Shown here in pieces: positions 8,878 through 16,532 of a stretch of 53,866 nt of DNA (the stretch's first letter is position 1; each line of letters opens with the position of its first letter). A program made the position numbers and the translations under genes. The notes under the pieces were generated by a model. The model made no database searches, had not been told where the DNA came from, and was given only the letters and a program-made list of their open reading frames with translations. The DNA comes from CAVALG01 sp963656085 (GTDB taxonomy: Bacteria; Bacillota; Clostridia; Oscillospirales; Acutalibacteraceae): the NCBI GenBank assembly GCA_963656085.1, contig CAVKHV010000002.1, positions 1 to 53,866 of the forward strand. The letters are read 5' to 3'.

Positions 8878-9849
8878 TTATCTGTCGGCTGCCGCTAAGG
8901 CAAGTTTCAACTGTCGGATATCGTCGCCGAAGAACAGGCGCATTGTATAACTGCCGATTATTCGGGAAAGCACCCGCTGTGAATAAGCCGCCTCAATTTC
9001 CTTTAAAGAAAGGTTCGTGCTTATCACGGTGGAAAGTCCTTTCAATTGGCGCGTGTTGATAACATTGTAGATGACCGAAGATGAAAAGCTTGTTGAAAAT
9101 TCGGTTCCCAAATCGTCCAGAATAAGCAAATCAGCCGACAAAACCGCGTCGGTATACGGCATCTCGGCACTTCTTGAAAACTGTTCGCGGCTCATCTTGG
9201 TAACAAGATTTTGCGCAGAATCGTAAACGACCCCGTATCCCTTTTCTATCACCGCGTTTGCAATGGCAAGCGAAAGGTGGGTTTTGCCGAGTCCGGTCGC
9301 GCCGCAAAAGAAAAGGTTTTTCCCGCTTGGAAATTCGTCTGCAAATTTTTTTGATAACGCAAGGGTATTTTTCACACTTTCATACGGCGAATGTCCGTTT
9401 TCGTCAGGCGTCTGCGAATAAAAATCAAGCGAAAAATTATCAAACCTGCAATTTTGTATCGGGACGTCGGACGTCATTTCTTCGGTAGTTAAACGTTTGG
9501 CACGCTCTTTAACACAACTGCACAATTTGCCGTCCGTGTACCCGGTATCACCGCACAGTCCGCACTCGCAGGACGGTGCGCTGCCGACGCCGTTCTGTTT
9601 TAAAATTTCGTTTCTTTCGGCATTCAGGTCAAGGATTTTTTGGTTTATGCCGTCACGGTTGCCGTTCCCGGAAAGCGCGGTTTCAATAAGTCTGCTTCCA
9701 AGCAAAGCCAGTTCTGTATCAATATCCTGAAGACGCGGAAAACGTGCATAAACCTCCTGCTTTCGGCTTTCATATTCCGCCGTATTCCTGTCGTGAGACT
9801 TTTTGACCTCATCCAAAGCTTTTATTAAAATGTCACTGCGAAATCCCAA
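8878..9849 (-). CDS. DnaC/DnaI-like helicase-loader ATPase
   Basis: A 323-residue AAA+ ATPase of the DnaC/DnaI group, which loads the replicative helicase onto DNA. The N-terminal half is helical (1-90), followed by a zinc-type cluster with Cys94, 96, 99, 110 and 112 (CECGLCGDTG...LCSC). The ATPase core has Walker A GATGLGKTHL (about 183-192), Walker B LLILDDLGTE (241-250) and sensor/arginine-finger region near YSQRVLSRI. The start is TTG with GGTGA eight bases upstream. It follows the DnaD-domain gene by 15 bases, and this pairing mirrors the DnaB/DnaD-DnaI primosome of low-GC Gram-positives. IstB-type transposition helpers share the ATPase but lack this N-terminal arrangement. Confidence 0.85.
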   Translation of the reverse strand: MGFRSDILIKALDEVKKSHDRNTAEYESRKQEVYARFPRLQDIDTELALLGSRLIETALSGNGNRDGINQKILDLNAERNEILKQNGVGSAPSCECGLCGDTGYTDGKLCSCVKERAKRLTTEEMTSDVPIQNCRFDNFSLDFYSQTPDENGHSPYESVKNTLALSKKFADEFPSGKNLFFCGATGLGKTHLSLAIANAVIEKGYGVVYDSAQNLVTKMSREQFSRSAEMPYTDAVLSADLLILDDLGTEFSTSFSSSVIYNVINTRQLKGLSTVISTNLSLKEIEAAYSQRVLSRIIGSYTMRLFFGDDIRQLKLALAAADR

Positions 9850-9864
9850 TTTGGTTCACCGTCC

Positions 9865-10794
9865 CTAAAACATAGACTGCATTGCCTTTTCAATATCATA
9901 ACTTGCGCTCTTTTTGGCGTCGGTTTCGGCATTTTTCTGACCTTCGGACTCGTATTTTTTAAGGTCTTCTGCCGTTTTAACGCCGCTTTTATGCCATTTT
10001 TCAATTATTTTGCGTATATAGGGCATAGAAAATTTAGAGGTAGCGTCCACGCATCGGTCATACGCTGTTTTAAGCATTTCCGAAGAATAGCGCCATTCAT
10101 TTACCCAAAGGTCAGCCGTTTCCAATTCGCTGTTGCTGGGGCTTCTGCGCTCAATTCCCATTGCCGACTGCACAATACCCCAAGCCGAATAACACGACCG
10201 CATTTTAACAATCTCATTCTCAACCGCACGTACATCCTGTGCTATTCCGCGGTTAAGCCAGTCCACCGCCGTGCGTTCAACAAACCCGATCGTACCGCGG
10301 TTTTCGCTTATTGCGTATTCAATTATCATCAGTATTGCGGCTGCCGGTATTCCTTCGTCGTCATACAGCCATACAAGCGTAGACACTTCGTTTTGGCGTA
10401 ATGTTCTTCCGAACTTCATCTCCGCTTCGTGAAGCAAAAAAGCAATTTCTTTTGACTCAAGTCCGCGCCGTGCGGTTTCTTCTCTGCTCGGTTTTTGTTG
10501 CCTTAACACCGCGATTTGACGCGGCGCCGAGCCCGAATTATCCTCAGGTTCTCCGTTAAGCATACCAACCGATTTCCAAAACAACAGCGTTTCATTAACC
10601 TCGTTTATATCAAGTCCGAGTTCGGAGGCTGCTTTTTCGGGTGATATTTCATCGGCAGCGCCGCAACAGATCCAAAGAATTACCTTTACTGCGGCAGGGG
10701 TCGCTAATTTTAAATACTTACGCACGACCGAGCACGGCAGAAGAAAGGCATCCTGCATTTGAGAAATATTTAAAGTATACGCCAATTCTTCCAC
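9865..10794 (-). CDS. DnaD-domain primosomal protein
   Basis: A 309-residue protein with an N-terminal winged-helix part (about 15-100), a linker rich in charged residues and a DnaD/DnaB-II type helical domain repeated in the second half. The C-terminal motif SKFSMPYIRKIIEKW (about 242-257) matches the conserved helix that binds DNA and the replicative helicase. In Firmicutes these proteins remodel DNA at oriC or at restarted forks before the loader acts. The frame opens at a GTG (10794); a TTG at 10785 has GGGGTGG at better spacing, so the first three residues are uncertain. It stands between the rluA-like gene (11 bases) and the DnaC-like loader. Confidence 0.8.
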   Translation of the reverse strand: MEELAYTLNISQMQDAFLLPCSVVRKYLKLATPAAVKVILWICCGAADEISPEKAASELGLDINEVNETLLFWKSVGMLNGEPEDNSGSAPRQIAVLRQQKPSREETARRGLESKEIAFLLHEAEMKFGRTLRQNEVSTLVWLYDDEGIPAAAILMIIEYAISENRGTIGFVERTAVDWLNRGIAQDVRAVENEIVKMRSCYSAWGIVQSAMGIERRSPSNSELETADLWVNEWRYSSEMLKTAYDRCVDATSKFSMPYIRKIIEKWHKSGVKTAEDLKKYESEGQKNAETDAKKSASYDIEKAMQSMF

Positions 10795-10805
10795 CCCAAT
10801 CTGTT

Positions 10806-11483
10806 TTACAATAATTCTTTATATGTGTTTTCTTTAAAAATATTCCACGGGAATTTACCCATTTGCGGCAGACGTTTAACGTCAACCGCTTTGCCCGTTT
10901 TAGGGTGGGCAAACGCCAAATGATAGGACCACAGCGCAATATCGCACTTATCGGCGCCACCGTATTTCCCATCCCCCATAAGCGGCATTTTTCTTGAGGA
11001 AAACTGCACCCTTATCTGATGTGTCCGTCCTGTATGTAAACGAATTTTAACAAGCGAAACCACGCCTGATTCCGTCCTTGCGGAATCAACGGTTTCATAT
11101 TCAAGTGAAGCAAATTTTGTCCCCTTACGCTCGGTTTTTACAACATACGAGCGATTTTTTAAGGAATCCTTGAAAAGGATATCCTCCATAGTCCCGTTTT
11201 CCGGCTGCGGCTGCCCGTGTACCACGGCAAGGTATTCCTTAAGCATTTTATGCGATGCAATAGCCTTTGATAAAGCGGCGGAAGCCGCACGGCTTTTTGA
11301 GTAAACCATTACCCCGCCGACCGATTTGTCAAGCCGATGCAGCGTATCCACACGGTAGCAACCCGTTTGCTTTTTAAGCGCGTCGGGCATATTTTTATCC
11401 CTTAAATTGCCCTGTTCGGACAAAAGCCCCACAGGTTTAACGCAAACGATTATATCCTTGTCGTTTACAAGTAATTCTATCAT
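10806..11483 (-). CDS. RluA-family rRNA/tRNA pseudouridine synthase
   Basis: A 225-residue RluA-type pseudouridine synthase without the S4 domain found in RluC/RluD. The catalytic motif HRLDKSVGGVMVY (about 49-61) carries the conserved Asp. RTHQIRVQFSS near residue 152 is the second family motif. Its exact target uridine cannot be assigned; short RluA proteins act on tRNA or 23S rRNA. It starts one base after the asnB stop on the same strand, so it is likely translated from the same message. Confidence 0.85.
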   Translation of the reverse strand: MIELLVNDKDIIVCVKPVGLLSEQGNLRDKNMPDALKKQTGCYRVDTLHRLDKSVGGVMVYSKSRAASAALSKAIASHKMLKEYLAVVHGQPQPENGTMEDILFKDSLKNRSYVVKTERKGTKFASLEYETVDSARTESGVVSLVKIRLHTGRTHQIRVQFSSRKMPLMGDGKYGGADKCDIALWSYHLAFAHPKTGKAVDVKRLPQMGKFPWNIFKENTYKELL

Positions 11484-11484
11484 T

Positions 11485-13341
11485 TTATATCAGTTCTCTG
11501 CCCGAAAAATAGTCGTTCTCGTCAAAAAATTTTGAATACCAGACTATAAATGTATAAACCGTCCATATTTTTCGGCTGTTGTCGCATTTGCCTTTTTTAT
11601 GGTCGTCAAGCAGTTTTATAAGCCTTTCGGTGTTGAAATACGTTCTTGCGGTACCCGAAACAAAGGCGTCGCGCACAAGCGTATAGTATTTGTCCTGTTT
11701 AAGCCATACTCTTATGGGAACAGGGAAACCGAGTTTTTTCTTCTGCGCCGTGAATTCAGGCAAAACGTCGGCAGCCGCTTTTCTGAGCGCCATTTTTGTA
11801 TGCGTTGCGTCCACCTTATCGTAAACCGGTATTTTGGAAGCAAGTTCCAAAACTTTGCGGTCAAGGTACGGAACACGCACTTCAAGCGAATGAGCCATAC
11901 TCATACGGTCGGCTTTAAGCAGAATATCCCCGATAAGCCAGGTGTTAATATCAACAAGCTGCATTGTGGTGACCTTGTCTTTGCCGCGGCAAAAATCGTA
12001 TATTCCCGATATCGCCTTTGTGGGCGCAGGGGCGCCGGCAGGCTCTTTAAGCAGTTTATTACGCTCTTTTACAGAGAACATATTTGCGTTACCGATATAT
12101 CTTTCCGAAAGGCGTTGACCCTGCCTTACTAAAAAGTTTATACCGCGTTTTTTAGGCAAAAGCGAGCAAACTTTGCTTACCGCACGCCTTATAAAGAAAG
12201 GAAGTTTGGCATATGCGCCGCCTGCAAACGCTTCGGAATATATGCAATAGCCGCCGAAAAGTTCGTCCGCCCCCTCGCCCGACATTACAACCTTAACATA
12301 CTTAGACGCAAGCTGACTTACAAAGTAAAGCGCCACTGCCGACGGGTCGGCAAGCGGTTCATCCATATGGTACTGAACATTGGGGAATTCACTGAAAAAT
12401 TCTTCGGTCGTTATAACCTTGCTTATGTTCTTTATGCCTATCTCTTCCGAAAACTTTTCGGCATATTCTATCTCGCTGTATCCCGTATCTGCAAAACCGA
12501 CGGTGAAGGTCTTGTCCACCCTCGCCAATGCGACGAGATAACTTGAATCTATGCCGCTTGAAAGGAATGAGCCGACCTCAACATCGCTTATTTTATGTGC
12601 CTCTACCGATTCACGCATAGTTTTATCGATCTGTTCGGCGTACTCCTCAATTGTACCGTCCTCCGGGGCAAAATCGGCTGTGAAATAGCGCTCAATCTCC
12701 AACTTACCGCCGTTAAGCGTAAAATAATGACCGGGACGCAGGCGAAAAACGCCTTTTAAAAAGCTCTCATCCAATGCGGAATACTGGAATGAAAGGTACT
12801 CCTCAAGCGCCTCACGGTTCAGCTCACACTTAAAATCCGGGAACTGTTTAAAAGCTTTAAGTTCAGAGCCGAACACAAAATACTTCCCGCAGAAGGTGTA
12901 ATAAAACGGCTTTATGCCGAACATATCGCGGCAACCGAACAAAGTTTTGGTGTTCTTATCCCAAATTACAAACGCAAACATTCCGCGCAGCAATTCGGGC
13001 AGTTTTTTGCCGTATTCTTCGTATCCGTGCAGCAGCACCTCACTGTCGGTATTTGTCTTAAACTTGTGCCCCTTTGAAATAAGTTCTTCCCTTAAAGGCT
13101 TAAAATTGTATATTTCGCCGTTAAAGACCAGAACCTTGCTGTCATCCTCATTAAATATAGGCTGCGTACCGCCCTCAAGATCAATAATGCTGAGCCGCCT
13201 GAAACCAAGGGCAACATCACCGTCAACATACTTACCGTCCGAATTCGGTCCGCGATGGGCAATGGACTCCATCATCTTTTCAACTGTAACGTCCGCCTTA
13301 TTAAGATCCGTAAAATCAGTAAAACCAACAAATCCACACAT
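11485..13341 (-). CDS. asnB: asparagine synthetase (glutamine-hydrolysing)
   Basis: A 618-residue class II asparagine synthetase. Cys2, immediately after the start Met (MCGFVGF), is the glutaminase nucleophile, and the amidotransferase domain spans about 1-210. The synthetase domain has the pyrophosphate loop SSGIDSSYL at about 262. It makes asparagine from aspartate, ATP and glutamine. The length is typical of the Bacillus AsnB group. It is an odd metabolic guest between recR (15 bases) and the pseudouridine synthase (1 base) in a DNA-metabolism transcript. No T-box or other amino-acid-responsive leader is present before it. AsnB-like enzymes that modify peptidoglycan share the fold, so cell-wall amidation is a less likely alternative. 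Confidence 0.92.
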   Translation of the reverse strand: MCGFVGFTDFTDLNKADVTVEKMMESIAHRGPNSDGKYVDGDVALGFRRLSIIDLEGGTQPIFNEDDSKVLVFNGEIYNFKPLREELISKGHKFKTNTDSEVLLHGYEEYGKKLPELLRGMFAFVIWDKNTKTLFGCRDMFGIKPFYYTFCGKYFVFGSELKAFKQFPDFKCELNREALEEYLSFQYSALDESFLKGVFRLRPGHYFTLNGGKLEIERYFTADFAPEDGTIEEYAEQIDKTMRESVEAHKISDVEVGSFLSSGIDSSYLVALARVDKTFTVGFADTGYSEIEYAEKFSEEIGIKNISKVITTEEFFSEFPNVQYHMDEPLADPSAVALYFVSQLASKYVKVVMSGEGADELFGGYCIYSEAFAGGAYAKLPFFIRRAVSKVCSLLPKKRGINFLVRQGQRLSERYIGNANMFSVKERNKLLKEPAGAPAPTKAISGIYDFCRGKDKVTTMQLVDINTWLIGDILLKADRMSMAHSLEVRVPYLDRKVLELASKIPVYDKVDATHTKMALRKAAADVLPEFTAQKKKLGFPVPIRVWLKQDKYYTLVRDAFVSGTARTYFNTERLIKLLDDHKKGKCDNSRKIWTVYTFIVWYSKFFDENDYFSGRELI

Positions 13342-13356
13342 AAGCCTTTACCTCTG

Positions 13357-13956
13357 CTAAATTTCGTTTCTGCCTTCAAGCGCGTGCGCCAAAGTAATCG
13401 CGTCGGCATATTCAAGATTTCCGCCCGCCGGGATACCGTAAGCCAAACGCGTAACCTTTATGTTAAGCGGTTTAACCAATCTTGAAATATAATTGGCAGT
13501 CGCCTCGCCCTCTACCGTCGGGTTAGTGGCAATGATCATCTCTTTAACCTCGCCGCCCGAAAGACGCGCCGTAAGTTCTTTTAATTTTATATCATCGGGG
13601 CCTACCCCGTCAAGCGGAGAAAGCACACCGTGCAGCACGTGGTACACCCCGTGATATTCATTCGTCCGCTCAAATGCCATAACATCCTGCGGAACTTCCA
13701 CAACGCATATCACGCTTTTATCCCTTGCCGGATTTAAACAAATCGAGCAAACTTCCCTGTCCGTTATGTTCTGACAAACGCTGCAATAACGTATCGCCTT
13801 TTTGGCGTTGACAAGCGACTGTGCAAATTTTTCAGCCATTCCCGTACGGTCGCTTATAACATACATCGCAAGCCTTGCAGCGGTCTTTCTCCCGATACCG
13901 GGAAGCCGCTCAAAACTCTGGATCAGTTCTTCAAGCGGCGCAACCTCATACATCAT
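13357..13956 (-). CDS. recR: recombination mediator RecR
   Basis: A 199-residue protein of standard length. The order is a helix-hairpin-helix (about 10-50, LPGIGRKTAARLAMY), a C4 zinc finger (CSVCQNITDREVCSIC, about 58-73), a Toprim domain (VICVVEVPQDV onward) and a C-terminal Walker-B-like part. It works with RecO to load RecA on gapped DNA. Its ATG shares a base with the stop codon of ebfC (TAATG), so translation is coupled. The dnaX-ebfC-recR order is conserved in many bacteria. Confidence 0.97.
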   Translation of the reverse strand: MMYEVAPLEELIQSFERLPGIGRKTAARLAMYVISDRTGMAEKFAQSLVNAKKAIRYCSVCQNITDREVCSICLNPARDKSVICVVEVPQDVMAFERTNEYHGVYHVLHGVLSPLDGVGPDDIKLKELTARLSGGEVKEMIIATNPTVEGEATANYISRLVKPLNIKVTRLAYGIPAGGNLEYADAITLAHALEGRNEI

Positions 13957-14306
13957 TACAGTAACCCTGCCGGCATTCCGGGAATGTTAAGCCCGCCCGT
14001 TATCTGCGACATTTCTTCTTCGGCGGTTTTGGCGACCGCGGTTACCGCCTCGTTTACCGCAACGGTGATAAGATCCTCAAGCATTTCAATATCGTCGGGG
14101 TCAACCGCATCCGGACTGATTGAAATTCGCTTCATATTGTATTTTCCGTCAAGCGTAACGTTTATCATTCCGCCGCCGGAAACACCGCTGTATTCACGTG
14201 TTTCCAGATCCGACTGCAACGCCGCCATATCCTCCTGCATCTGCTGAACTTTTTTAAGCATTGCGTTCTGTCCGCCGCCCATTCCTCCGGGTATTCTTGC
14301 TTTCAT
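13956..14306 (-). CDS. ebfC: YbaB/EbfC nucleoid-associated protein
   Basis: A 116-residue DNA-binding protein of the YbaB/EbfC family with a Gly/Met-rich start (MKARIPGGMGGG), a helix (about 15-40) and a small beta sheet containing GGGMINVTLDGKYNMKRI. It forms dimers shaped like tweezers and binds DNA with little specificity. A GTG at 14321 extends the frame, but GAGGAGAG lies between it and the ATG at 14306, which is therefore the start. It sits between dnaX and recR as in most bacteria. Confidence 0.93.
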   Translation of the reverse strand: MKARIPGGMGGGQNAMLKKVQQMQEDMAALQSDLETREYSGVSGGGMINVTLDGKYNMKRISISPDAVDPDDIEMLEDLITVAVNEAVTAVAKTAEEEMSQITGGLNIPGMPAGLL

Positions 14307-14330
14307 AATTTCTCTCCTCACTAATTATTA

Positions 14331-16046
14331 TTAATCATTGTAATCCGTCGGCACTTCAAGTTCCGATAATTTGCTTATAATGCCGCCGAGGGGATCGTCC
14401 GAATTTTTCGCCGCTGCTGTGGTTTTATTATAGGGGCCTATACCGTACGTGTACCCCGTAACATTTTTTATGGCAGCCTTTAACTGGTCGCGAAACTGAG
14501 GTTGTTCTCTCATCATATCAATAAAAATCTGATTTTCACAGTCAATAAGCACCGTGTTGTCTTTAAGGTAGGCAACCGAGCCGTAAAGTCCCCCTGCCAT
14601 TAGAGGACTGATATTTTTAAGTTCCGAAAGTATCGCGTTCCATTCCTTAACCCGTATTATTCCGCCTGTCGGCGCTGCCTCAGATTTAGGTTCTTCGGAA
14701 ATTGCAGGTGTTTCCGTTTCAACATCAGGCGCTGTTTCGGCGCTTATGCATTTTTGATTTTCGGCACCGACCTGTCCGCGGTTCTCGGGCTCGCTTTTTG
14801 ATGTTTCGATTTGCGCTGTAACCGCCTTTTTAGGTGTTCCGGCACGCTCTGCCGCCCTGTGTTCTGCCGTAACACCTACTGCCGGCTGTGCGGAAAAGGC
14901 AAAATTCTTTATGCGTTCTTCAAGTTTTGTAAGCCTTTCGTTAATTGCGTCGGACTCTGCGTTTATTTCCGGGTGGCACAACTTAACAATCGCCATTTCA
15001 AGTTCGCTGCGGCGGTTTTGGTTGTTCATTCTCGCCCTTGCGTCCCCCAAAACCCTTATTGCAAGAAGTATGCCTGTAAGGCGATACTCGTCCGCCTGCT
15101 TAACAATTGCGGCAAGGTCATCAGCCGGGCAAAGAATTATTTTTTCCGGGTGTTCCACGGTTTTGGCTATCATAAGGTCGCGGTAATGCGAACACAGTTC
15201 ATCACACAAATGCTGCATGTCAACCGAATTTTTATAAAGTTCGTCAATCTTTTTCAAAGCCGCGCCGACATCGCCTTTTCGTACGCTGTCCGCCAATTCG
15301 GTTAAATATCCGTTACCTGCAAGCGCACAGGCGTTACGCACCGCTTCAACGGTTATCTTTTCGCCGCCTGCGGAGCATAGGTCAAGGGTTGAAAGCGCGT
15401 CCCTCATTCCGCCGTCGGATATTGACGCAATAAGTTCCGCCGCCTTTTCGTCAATTTCTATATTCTCTTTTTCGGCAACGCTTAAAATCCTGTCTTTAAT
15501 AACGCCCGACTCTATTCGGCGGAAATCAAAGCGCTGGCAACGCGAAAGTATAGTCGCAGGCAATTTGTGCACCTCGGTCGTCGCCAATATGAAAACAATA
15601 TGCTGCGGCGGTTCTTCAAGAGTTTTTAACAGGGCGTTGAATGCCTCTGTCGTAAGCATATGAACCTCGTCCACAATATAAACACGGTATTTTGACATTG
15701 CCGGGGTGTAATTCACCTGATCGCGTATGTTGTTTATATCGGCAATACCCCTGTTTGAAGCCGCATCCATTTCGGTTATATCAAGATTTTCGCCCGCGGC
15801 TATCCTGCGGCACGATTCACATTCACAGCAAGCGTCGCCGCTTTGCGGATTTTCGCAGTTTATCGCCTTCGCCAGTATTTTAGCGCAACTCGTCTTGCCG
15901 GTTCCGCGAGGTCCTGTGAACAAATACGCGTGAAAAATTTTCCCCTTTTTAAGTTCACCGGTTAAAATATCGGTTATGTGCGATTGACCCACAACATCCG
16001 AAAACCTGTCCGGCCTGTATTTTCTGTAAAGAGCCGTGTAAGCCAC
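14331..16046 (-). CDS. dnaX: DNA polymerase III subunit gamma/tau
   Basis: A 571-residue clamp-loader ATPase. It shows the typical N-terminus AYTALYRKYRPDRFSDVVGQ, Walker A GPRGTGKTS (about 45-53), a zinc module with CCECESC, the DEVH box (IVDEVHML) and the sensor region ILATTEVHKLP. After about residue 370 comes a low-complexity linker rich in Ala, Glu and Thr, then a tau-like C-terminal domain. I choose the GTG at 16046 because AGGGGGG lies eight bases upstream and it gives the conserved N-terminus. The frame stays open 41 codons further upstream, but that stretch is the SRP RNA gene. I see no convincing A AAA AAG slippery site, so I do not claim a gamma frameshift product. Confidence 0.96.
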   Translation of the reverse strand: MAYTALYRKYRPDRFSDVVGQSHITDILTGELKKGKIFHAYLFTGPRGTGKTSCAKILAKAINCENPQSGDACCECESCRRIAAGENLDITEMDAASNRGIADINNIRDQVNYTPAMSKYRVYIVDEVHMLTTEAFNALLKTLEEPPQHIVFILATTEVHKLPATILSRCQRFDFRRIESGVIKDRILSVAEKENIEIDEKAAELIASISDGGMRDALSTLDLCSAGGEKITVEAVRNACALAGNGYLTELADSVRKGDVGAALKKIDELYKNSVDMQHLCDELCSHYRDLMIAKTVEHPEKIILCPADDLAAIVKQADEYRLTGILLAIRVLGDARARMNNQNRRSELEMAIVKLCHPEINAESDAINERLTKLEERIKNFAFSAQPAVGVTAEHRAAERAGTPKKAVTAQIETSKSEPENRGQVGAENQKCISAETAPDVETETPAISEEPKSEAAPTGGIIRVKEWNAILSELKNISPLMAGGLYGSVAYLKDNTVLIDCENQIFIDMMREQPQFRDQLKAAIKNVTGYTYGIGPYNKTTAAAKNSDDPLGGIISKLSELEVPTDYND

Positions 16047-16084
16047 GCGCCGTGCCCCCCTGTCCGGTTTTAATATATCATAAA

Positions 16085-16224
16085 GATGCGCCCATGGAAG
16101 TACGAACGACCGGATTACTGCGGCACACAACGCATTCCGCTTAATGCTGCTCGGTTCCCCGCCTGACATGGTTCACAGCGCACTGTCGCACAGACCCGAT
16201 CGTTCGCACGCCCATAAGCGCATC
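16085..16224 (-). ncRNA. ffs: signal recognition particle RNA (4.5S / scRNA)
   Basis: On the minus strand this 140-base segment carries the conserved S-domain core: GAACCATGTCAGG, then the helix-8 hairpin CGG-GGAA-CCG with the GGAA tetraloop, then AGCAGCATTAAG. The ends pair: GATGCGC at the 5' end with GCGCATC at the 3' end, followed by TATGG with CCATG and a further arm CGAACGA with TCGTTCG. It appears to be the short form without an Alu domain. It would bind Ffh and target membrane and secreted proteins. It lies 38 bases upstream of the dnaX start, the arrangement known from Bacillus (scr-dnaX). No terminator separates them, so the RNA is probably processed from a joint transcript. The ends are taken from the closing helix. 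Confidence 0.92.
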
Positions 16225-16236
16225 AATAATATAAGT

Positions 16237-16265
16237 ATTATAATACAACGAAACGGAATTTACAA
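16237..16265 (-). promoter_or_regulatory. promoter of ffs-dnaX operon
   Basis: On the minus strand TTGTAA (16265-16260) and TATAAT (16242-16237) are separated by 17 bases, and the SRP RNA starts about 12 bases after the -10. Confidence 0.7.
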
Positions 16266-16371
16266 GTGCAAAATATAAAAAAATACAACTTCCTGCGGTT
16301 TTGACTGAGGGAGAGAGAAAGCCTGCTGTAATAACAATTTACCGTCTATTATCAAAACTAACGTCCACCAC

Positions 16372-16406
16372 ATCTAACATCTAATATCTACTGTCTAACG
16401 TCTGGA
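16372..16406. repeat. degenerate heptanucleotide tandem repeat
   Basis: Five seven-base units in a row: ATCTAAC, ATCTAAT, ATCTACT, GTCTAAC, GTCTGGA. It lies in non-coding DNA downstream of uvrC. Confidence 0.6.
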
Positions 16407-16532
16407 TTTCCGTGCGCCCTGCTGCGATATGTCTGCCCATCGCGCCCGGTTCTAAGCACACAGAAAAAAGCGATAAATCATCACAGCACGTCTTAATTTT
16501 ACGCATAAAAAATTGACCCTTTAAACAGGATA

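Larger units (their letters stand above)
16225..16532. other. intergenic region between ffs and uvrC
   Basis: This 308-base gap has the ffs promoter at its left, a run of degenerate seven-base repeats (16372-16406), and nothing that looks like a coding region. No clear terminator for uvrC was found in it. Confidence 0.5.

Noticed and set aside
13342..13356. T-box or riboswitch controlling asnB, or T-box for gltX/glnS
   Set aside because: The gaps upstream are far too short (15 bases before asnB, about 100 before gltX) and lack T-box sequence.
14331..15300. Programmed frameshift in dnaX giving a gamma subunit
   Set aside because: No clear A AAA AAG slippery site with a following hairpin was found; only a weaker CCTAAAAAG stretch near 14830 is present.
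16047..16169. 41-codon N-terminal extension of DnaX
   Set aside because: It is a translation of the SRP RNA gene; the GTG at 16046 has a proper ribosome-binding site and gives the conserved N-terminus.
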